The position numbers and the translations under genes were made by a program. Below, piece by piece: positions 1 through 4,960 of a stretch of 7,308 nt of DNA. This DNA is from Candidatus Aenigmatarchaeota archaeon (GTDB lineage: Archaea > Aenigmatarchaeota > Aenigmatarchaeia > QMZP01). A model generated the notes under the pieces. That model saw nothing but the letters and a program-made list of their open reading frames with translations, made no database searches and was not told the origin of the DNA. The stretch spans positions 1-7,308 of the forward strand of contig JACQOB010000019.1 of assembly GCA_016202745.1 (NCBI GenBank). Direction: 5' to 3'. The first letter of the stretch is position 1. Each line of letters starts with the position of its first letter.

Positions 1-64
1 TCGTTCGCCTTGCAGGCTCAACATATAACATCGATCAAGAGGGAACTTCCTAAAATCGCATATG

Positions 65-121
65 CTATCCAGCCCTCTCGAAGCCGACCTCAATCCTTGT
101 TTCCTCGAATCCAGGTGCTTA
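65..121 (-). pseudogene. Displaced, degraded copy of the ileS 3' end
   Basis: Read on the minus strand, codons 112-68 give GFEETRIEVGFERAG followed by a TAG stop at 67-65. The intact IleRS downstream ends in FEQTRIEVGFEKGK and a stop at 433-431. The two tails match at 8 of 9 residues in the core (ETRIEVGFE against QTRIEVGFE) and sit at the same distance from the stop. Bases 74-109 match 440-475 at 29 of 36 positions without a gap, at an offset of exactly 366. The frame is closed by a TAA at 121-119, so nothing longer is coded here. A short match, AAGCACC on the minus strand (about 112-118), may align with the earlier ileS codons for KHP if about 13 bases were lost, but that part is weak. Inference: this is a remnant of an older ileS end, or an att-like duplication made on integration, not a functional gene. 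Confidence 0.7.
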
Positions 122-129
122 TAAAACTT
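118..129 (+). promoter_or_regulatory. TATA-like promoter of the small gene
   Basis: The sequence CTTATAAAACTT is a good match to an archaeal TATA box. Its centre lies about 23 bases before the ATG at 146. This is slightly short for the usual 25-27 bases to the transcription start, so the mRNA probably begins at or right next to the ATG (leaderless). No Shine-Dalgarno sequence precedes the ATG, which agrees. The box begins where recognisable similarity to the ileS tail stops. Confidence 0.5.
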
Positions 130-145
130 ATAGTCAAGAATTCTT

Positions 146-418
146 ATGGCAGCAAAAAGCCTTGGGAAAGTATATATTCGCACAAGCAGTGATGAGATAG
201 GGGAATTAATACAACGTAATGGAAAGGTTGTATTTCTCTATGGTGGAACAGATAAATTACTGGACTTCCTGAATCAGGAGCGTGGCAATTGTCCGGGGCT
301 TACAGAGGGTCCAACTGTGGCAGAACAACTTGGTTTTAGGGGGCTTCCAAATTATGGGGAACTAAAAGGTAGAATAGACAGGTACTATCCAGAATGGTTG
401 AGGGGAGAGTTACGGTAA
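146..418 (+). CDS. Unrecognised small protein, 90 residues
   Basis: No known family is recognised. The product is soluble-looking, with no signal peptide or membrane segment. It has alternating beta-like and helical stretches: KVYIRT (8-13), an acidic helix SDEIGELIQ (15-23), a strand KVVFLYGG (27-34), a helix DKLLDFLNQE (36-45) and a C-terminal part with GPTVAEQLGF, RGLPNYGELK and RYYPEWLRGE. It has a single cysteine, at residue 49. The ATG at 146 is the only sensible start: a TAG lies in frame at 131-133, and the TATA-like element upstream places the transcript start near the ATG. The gene is visibly more A+T rich in third positions than ileS and purF (many ATA, TTA, AGA, AAT and TAT codons), which would fit transfer. 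It is convergent with ileS, with 12 bases between the stops, and lies between two copies of the ileS tail. The reading frame is open for 90 codons with a promoter, so it is probably real, but its function is unknown. Confidence 0.6.
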   Translation: MAAKSLGKVYIRTSSDEIGELIQRNGKVVFLYGGTDKLLDFLNQERGNCPGLTEGPTVAEQLGFRGLPNYGELKGRIDRYYPEWLRGELR

Positions 419-430
419 CAGGGCTTTAGC

Positions 431-3328
431 TTACTTCCCCTTCTCGAACCCCACTTCAATCCTTGTCTGCTCAAAATCGAACGTGCCCTTGGGGTGCTTG
501 ATTGCCCCTAAAATTATTTTGTCTGCCCCTGTCCCTGCCCTGAGGTCATCCTCCAGGGTTCTTATCCTTTCCTCAGTCCCCTTGTCTGTCTCCAGCTCAA
601 GGATTATCTTTTCTTTTACGTCATAGCCAGCCTCCTTCCGGAGCGACTGGATGAAGCGCGTCAGCTCCCTCAGGAACGCGTCCTCTTTCAGGACCCCGCC
701 GAGCCTTATTTTCCCGGACGGGAAGTCCTTTGCGTCATTGAGACTTTTGGCTAGTTTTATTTCTCTTGCATTGCCCAGGGATTTTATTATATTGCCAAGG
801 TTCTTTACGGCAGCCTCATCTTCGCGGCTATTCAGCTGGATGGACACGTCGGATACCGGCCACCTCAGCTTTATCTTCTCCTCGTTCCTTGCTGCATTGA
901 TTGCCTCTATTATTTCCTTCACTTTCTCCATTTCTTTCTCCATCTTTTCATCAGTATTTTCGTGTTCGGGCCACGATGTCATATGGACGGATTCCACGTG
1001 ACTGCCGGCGATGTTATCGCCGGACTTGTAGAGGTCGAGGTATATTTTCTCCGCCAGCAAAGGTATTGCAGGCGCAAGCATGCGAATCACCCTGTCAAGC
1101 ACGTACAGGAGAGTGAATTGCGCGGCAATCTTGTCATCGCCGGAATGCCATGGCGATACCCTGGAGCGGATTATCTTGATGTACCACCTTGAGAGGTCAT
1201 TCAGCATGAAATCCGAAAGCAGGCCTATCGCCGAATGCAGCGAGCTGTTCCTCCCGTGCTCCTCAGCGCGGGCCGCAATTGTATTGATCCTGCTGATTAT
1301 CCACCTGTCTTCTGTTTGTAAAGTTTTTGGTTTTGCAGCTTCGGGGGAATAGACACCTTTATCGGCGTATGTTTTCACAAAGATGTAAGTGTTCCACAAT
1401 ATGTTGAATGCCTTGTTCACGTCAGAAACGCTTTCCCAATTGAAGTAGAAATCGTCCCAGGGAGCGCTGTTCAGCAGGTAGTAGCGCATTACGTCCCTGC
1501 CGAATTTCCCAATCACGTCCTCGGGGCCAATCCCGGTGCCTTTGGATTTGGACATCTTGCCGCCCCTGGCGTCAAGCACGAACCCGTGTAGGATTATAGA
1601 CTGGAAAGGGGACCTGCCGAATGCCATGGTGCTTGTGATTATCTGCGCGTTCCACCAGCCCCTGAACTGGTCTGGCCCTTCTATCTGGAGGCTGGACGGC
1701 CATAATTTCTCAAAAAGGTCCTTCTTCCTGGGGTATTCCAGCGATGCCCAGGTGCAAACGCCGGCGTCAAACCAGACGTCCAGCACATCCCTTATCCTGG
1801 CCATTTCGCCATTGCACTTGCGGCACTTCAGCTTCACCGCGTCTATTGCAGGCCTGTGGAAGTCCACCTCATGCGCCAGTCCTGACTTTCTCTTGAGTTC
1901 ATCAAGGGAGCCGATCACCTCTATTGCGCCGCACGGGCACTCCCAGATGGGGATAGGCGTGCCCCAGTACCGCTGCCTGGAGACTGGCCAGTCGCCGAGG
2001 TTCTCCAGCCAGTCGCGGAAACGCTGTTTTGCCCACTTGGGGGACCATTTCACTGATTCATTGAATTCTATAAGCTTGTCGCGAATGGCTGTTATCCTGA
2101 AGAACCACTGCGGTATGCTCAGCTGGAGCAGGGGGGTGCTGCAGCGCCAGCAGGTGGGGTATTCGTGAACTATTGTCTCCCGCTTGAGCAGGATGTTGCG
2201 CTCCTCAAGCGCCTGCATTATTTCCTTGTCGGCAGACTTGACGAACCTGCCTTCCAGCCACTGGCCGGCGTCTTTTGTGAACGTGCCGTCCTCATTGATT
2301 GGCGAAAGCATTGGAAGCCCCGCTTCCTTTCCAACCAGGTAATCCTCAAGCCCGTGGCCTGGTGCCGTGTGAACAAGGCCTGTTCCGTCTTCCAGGGAAA
2401 CATACCTTGCTGAAAGGACGACCTTGTGCGCGTTTTTTAAATCCTGCAGTTGCGGGACCAAATCCTTCAGAGGGTGGTCATATTGCGTCCCTTCCATTTC
2501 TTTCCCCTTGACGGTTTTCCTTATTTTGTAATCAGACGTTCCTATCTTTTCCATTACCTTTTCCACCAGCTCTTTAGCTATGACAAGCGTTTCGCCCCCG
2601 GCCTCAACAAACGAATATTCAAAATCAGGGTGCGCCATTATTCCCGTGTTGGAGGGGAGGGTCCATGGTGTCGTAGTCCAGATGAGAAGATGTTCATTGG
2701 GCCTTCCCCTTATCGGGAACTTCACGTATACGGATGGGTCGCTCAATTTCTTGTGCTCTATCTCATTGTAGGACACGGCAGTTTCACATCTGGGGCAAAT
2801 ATGAACAGAATATCTGTCCTTATATAACAAACCCTTCTCAAAGGCCTTCTTGAAGGTGAACCACGTGCCCTCGATGTAATGGTTGTCCAGAGTCAGGTAA
2901 GGCCTCTTCCAGTCCATCCAGACTCCCAGGTTGGCGAACTGGCCGTTCATTACGTCTATGTACTTGGTTGCGAATTCCTTGCATTTTGCGATGAACTGGC
3001 TGATGCCGAAGGCTTCGATGTCCTTCTTGTTCCGGAAGCCCAGCTCCTTCTCGACCTGGTATTCGATGGGTGTCCCGTGGGTGTCGTAGCCGGGCTGGTC
3101 ACGCACGTCATAACCCAGCATCCTCCAGAACCTGATGTACGCATCCTTAAGGATCTTGTTCCAGGCGGTTCCCATATGGATCGAGCCTGAGGCGTATGGC
3201 GGGCCGTCAATGAAATAGAATGGCGGCCTGCCTGCGGAGGCCTGCTTCACCTTCTCATAAATGCGGTGCTTTTCCCAGTATTCAAATATCTCCTGCTCCA
3301 CCTGCCTGGGATTGTAGGCTGATTGCAT
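431..3328 (-). CDS. ileS: Isoleucyl-tRNA synthetase (IleRS), archaeal type
   Basis: This class I aminoacyl-tRNA synthetase attaches isoleucine to tRNA-Ile in the cytoplasm and edits mischarged valine. The start at 3328 gives 965 residues. The N-terminal ATP site has PPYASG (43-48) and the HIGH-type motif HMGT (51-54); T in the fourth place is, from memory, typical of archaeal IleRS. The CP1 editing domain shows WTTTPWTLPSN (217-227) and HTAPGHGLED (320-329). Likely zinc ligands are CPRC (178-181), CWRC (393-396), CPC (464-466) and CRKC (502-505). SRQRYWGTPIPIW (450-462), DVWFDAG (517-523, where WFDSG is usual) and KMSKS (591-595) complete the catalytic half. A helical anticodon-binding domain (about 640-800) and a C-terminal domain with KLRWP follow. 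The frame stays open upstream to 3424, but the extra 32 residues overlap purF and the TATA element, and family similarity starts at YNPRQVEQEIFEYW, so ATG 3328 is preferred. There is no Shine-Dalgarno sequence; the mRNA leader is at most a few bases. Confidence 0.96.
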   Translation of the reverse strand: MQSAYNPRQVEQEIFEYWEKHRIYEKVKQASAGRPPFYFIDGPPYASGSIHMGTAWNKILKDAYIRFWRMLGYDVRDQPGYDTHGTPIEYQVEKELGFRNKKDIEAFGISQFIAKCKEFATKYIDVMNGQFANLGVWMDWKRPYLTLDNHYIEGTWFTFKKAFEKGLLYKDRYSVHICPRCETAVSYNEIEHKKLSDPSVYVKFPIRGRPNEHLLIWTTTPWTLPSNTGIMAHPDFEYSFVEAGGETLVIAKELVEKVMEKIGTSDYKIRKTVKGKEMEGTQYDHPLKDLVPQLQDLKNAHKVVLSARYVSLEDGTGLVHTAPGHGLEDYLVGKEAGLPMLSPINEDGTFTKDAGQWLEGRFVKSADKEIMQALEERNILLKRETIVHEYPTCWRCSTPLLQLSIPQWFFRITAIRDKLIEFNESVKWSPKWAKQRFRDWLENLGDWPVSRQRYWGTPIPIWECPCGAIEVIGSLDELKRKSGLAHEVDFHRPAIDAVKLKCRKCNGEMARIRDVLDVWFDAGVCTWASLEYPRKKDLFEKLWPSSLQIEGPDQFRGWWNAQIITSTMAFGRSPFQSIILHGFVLDARGGKMSKSKGTGIGPEDVIGKFGRDVMRYYLLNSAPWDDFYFNWESVSDVNKAFNILWNTYIFVKTYADKGVYSPEAAKPKTLQTEDRWIISRINTIAARAEEHGRNSSLHSAIGLLSDFMLNDLSRWYIKIIRSRVSPWHSGDDKIAAQFTLLYVLDRVIRMLAPAIPLLAEKIYLDLYKSGDNIAGSHVESVHMTSWPEHENTDEKMEKEMEKVKEIIEAINAARNEEKIKLRWPVSDVSIQLNSREDEAAVKNLGNIIKSLGNAREIKLAKSLNDAKDFPSGKIRLGGVLKEDAFLRELTRFIQSLRKEAGYDVKEKIILELETDKGTEERIRTLEDDLRAGTGADKIILGAIKHPKGTFDFEQTRIEVGFEKGK

Positions 3329-3352
3329 GGTAACAAGAATTATTGGGGGGGG

Positions 3353-3364
3353 ATTATATTTAAG
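3353..3364 (-). promoter_or_regulatory. TATA-like promoter of ileS
   Basis: The minus strand reads CTTAAATATAAT, centred about 30 bases before the ileS ATG at 3328, so the predicted transcript starts within a few bases of the ATG. The element lies in the 38-base gap between purF and ileS and its upstream flank reaches the purF stop codon (3369-3367). A run of eight C (3352-3345) follows immediately, then AATAATT. ileS can therefore be transcribed on its own even if read-through from purF also occurs. Confidence 0.6.
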
Positions 3365-3366
3365 AA

Positions 3367-4866
3367 TCAGCCAGAGGCCCGCATTGGCCTGTCGGGCCTG
3401 TCGCCGGTTATGCAGTAGGTGCACAGTGATCCCCGCGGATATCTTATGGCCCTGAGCATGCCATCCAGGGATAGATAATGCAAAGCGTCCGCACCAATTG
3501 CCTCTCTTAACCTTTCCACAGAACCATCATGTCTCCTTATTGCGAAGTTGTCTGTCACGGGCATGTCAACGCCATAAAGGCAGCCCGTATGCTTCCCGCC
3601 CGACATGCCTATCGGCGGCGTGACAGAGGCAAAATATACCTTCCTTGCACCTACAGCCCTTGCCTTCCTCACGGCATCGTCGCTGACATTGCCCCTGACG
3701 ATGCTGTCATCTATGATTAGCACAGCCTTGCCAGTCAGGTCTATTTTGGGCCGGACGGCAAGGTTTCTTTCTATTGAGGCTGACCTTTCATGCGAATGGC
3801 CGAGCATGAAAGACCTTTCATCCTCGTCTATCTTGTAGAAGACGGGCAGGAAAGGTATCTTGGTCGCGTTTTCATATCCCAGGGCGCATGGCTCTGGCGC
3901 TTTTGGCACGTATGTGACCATATCCACATCATCCGGCCTGAACTCCCTTGCAAGCTCTTCACCAAGCCTGTATCGCACATTCCTCACCTTCCTTCCACCA
4001 AGGACGCTGTTTGGGTGGGCCAGGTAGTTGTACTCGAAGAAGCAGAAATGCTGTTCCGGGGGAACCACCTGCTTTGAATCAAACCCCCCGTCCCTCTTTA
4101 TGTAGATGACCTCGCCGGGGTTGACCTCCCTCAGGGGTTCGCCGCCTATCTCCCATATCGCGATGTCTTCTGAGGCGGCGAGGATCTTGCCATTCTTTTC
4201 CCCTATCCACAGCGGCCTTATGCCGTACCTGTCCCTGACGATTGCAACTTCCCCTGTTTCCGCGTTCATCAGGGCGGCAGAGTAGGCGGCAGGTATCCGC
4301 CTTATCACCTCCTCCGCTCCATCCTCGCTGTATAATCTAAGGAGGGTTTTTGTGTCGCAATCATCAGTGTCCGCTGTCAGTTCATGGTGATTGACAATTG
4401 TGCCATTATGCACTGCGGCAAATTTTGCCCCTCTTGTTACGTAAAGATCGCCCCTTTCCTCCCTAAACATGCCTTCTATTCCTTCCTTATTGTCAGACAA
4501 TAACCCATAGCGGCGGCGCCTGATCCTGGGGTTTTCCTCATCATCCTCTTCGATTATTTCAAACAAACTGTCTTCTCCCCCAATGACGTGCGGGTGGGCG
4601 TCCTTCAGTATCTTCGTGCCTGATGTCGAATACCTCACATGGCCGAGAACTATTGTGCCGTCCACCCCGAACCTGAACAGGTGTTCCAAAGGCACTTCTT
4701 TCACGTGGTTTCTATACCTTGCGGCAACTATTTCGTGGCTGTTCAGCGCTGAGAACCCGGCAGCCTCCTGCCCCCTGTGCTGCAGGACTTTGGCCCCGTA
4801 ATATGCGTCGTGCAGTGAGTGCCCGACAATGATCCCGCACTCCTCCCTCGGCTTGTCCCAATCCAT
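3367..4866 (-). CDS. purF: Amidophosphoribosyltransferase (PurF), divergent
   Basis: PurF moves the amide nitrogen of glutamine to PRPP to give 5-phosphoribosylamine, the first committed step of purine synthesis. From ATG 4866 it has 499 residues; a GTG directly before it (4869) would add one. The N-terminal half is a class II (Ntn) glutaminase: nucleophile Cys10 in ECGIIVG, which needs removal of a nine-residue propeptide, LQHRGQEAAG (28-37), glutamine-binding Arg78 in HVRYSTSG, oxyanion HNG (153-155) and RDRYGIRPLWIG (211-222). The C-terminal half is a type I phosphoribosyltransferase with VLIIDDSIVRGNVS (382-395). Cys275, 429, 482 and 485 correspond to the iron-sulfur ligands of the Bacillus-type enzyme. 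Oddities: RGNVS in place of RGTTS in the PRPP loop, a rewritten flexible loop (KIDEDERSF for KNRYxGRTF), and about 45 extra residues (97-144) with acidic and basic runs. The family is certain; normal catalytic activity is less so. ileS begins 38 bases downstream on the same strand. Confidence 0.93.
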   Translation of the reverse strand: MDWDKPREECGIIVGHSLHDAYYGAKVLQHRGQEAAGFSALNSHEIVAARYRNHVKEVPLEHLFRFGVDGTIVLGHVRYSTSGTKILKDAHPHVIGGEDSLFEIIEEDDEENPRIRRRRYGLLSDNKEGIEGMFREERGDLYVTRGAKFAAVHNGTIVNHHELTADTDDCDTKTLLRLYSEDGAEEVIRRIPAAYSAALMNAETGEVAIVRDRYGIRPLWIGEKNGKILAASEDIAIWEIGGEPLREVNPGEVIYIKRDGGFDSKQVVPPEQHFCFFEYNYLAHPNSVLGGRKVRNVRYRLGEELAREFRPDDVDMVTYVPKAPEPCALGYENATKIPFLPVFYKIDEDERSFMLGHSHERSASIERNLAVRPKIDLTGKAVLIIDDSIVRGNVSDDAVRKARAVGARKVYFASVTPPIGMSGGKHTGCLYGVDMPVTDNFAIRRHDGSVERLREAIGADALHYLSLDGMLRAIRYPRGSLCTYCITGDRPDRPMRASG

Positions 4867-4900
4867 CACAGCACCCGGAAGGATTAATTATGGGGGGCAA

Positions 4901-4912
4901 GATTTATATTCG
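4901..4912 (-). promoter_or_regulatory. TATA-like promoter of purF
   Basis: The minus strand reads CGAATATAAATC, centred about 40 bases before the purF ATG at 4866, predicting a leader of roughly 14 bases. A purine-rich stretch (AGAACGAA) directly upstream could act as a BRE. A run of six C (4897-4892) and then ATAATTAATC follow, as at ileS. The only possible ribosome-binding match is a weak GGTG about five bases before the ATG. The whole gap between the upstream gene and purF is 94 bases. Confidence 0.55.
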
Positions 4913-4960
4913 TTCTGGGACTTGGCCCTGTCAGCCTGCAGGTCTGTGTTATCCCAGGGA

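Noticed and set aside
10..192. Plus-strand frame of 60 codons at the left end
   Set aside because: It runs across the ileS tail remnant and the promoter of the small gene, and shows no protein features or ribosome-binding site.
1536..2168. Plus-strand frame of 210 codons inside ileS
   Set aside because: It lies opposite the catalytic core of IleRS and its sequence is only the complement of conserved IleRS motifs.
3329..3424. N-terminal extension of IleRS by 32 residues
   Set aside because: It would overlap the end of purF and the ileS TATA element, and is encoded partly by the C-run (PPP). Family similarity begins at the ATG at 3328.
4915..4957. CTGGGA/TCCCAG inverted repeat after the surface-protein gene as a terminator
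   Set aside because: The stem is six pairs around a 31-base loop with no T-run after it, so it does not look like a bacterial hairpin or an archaeal poly-T terminator.
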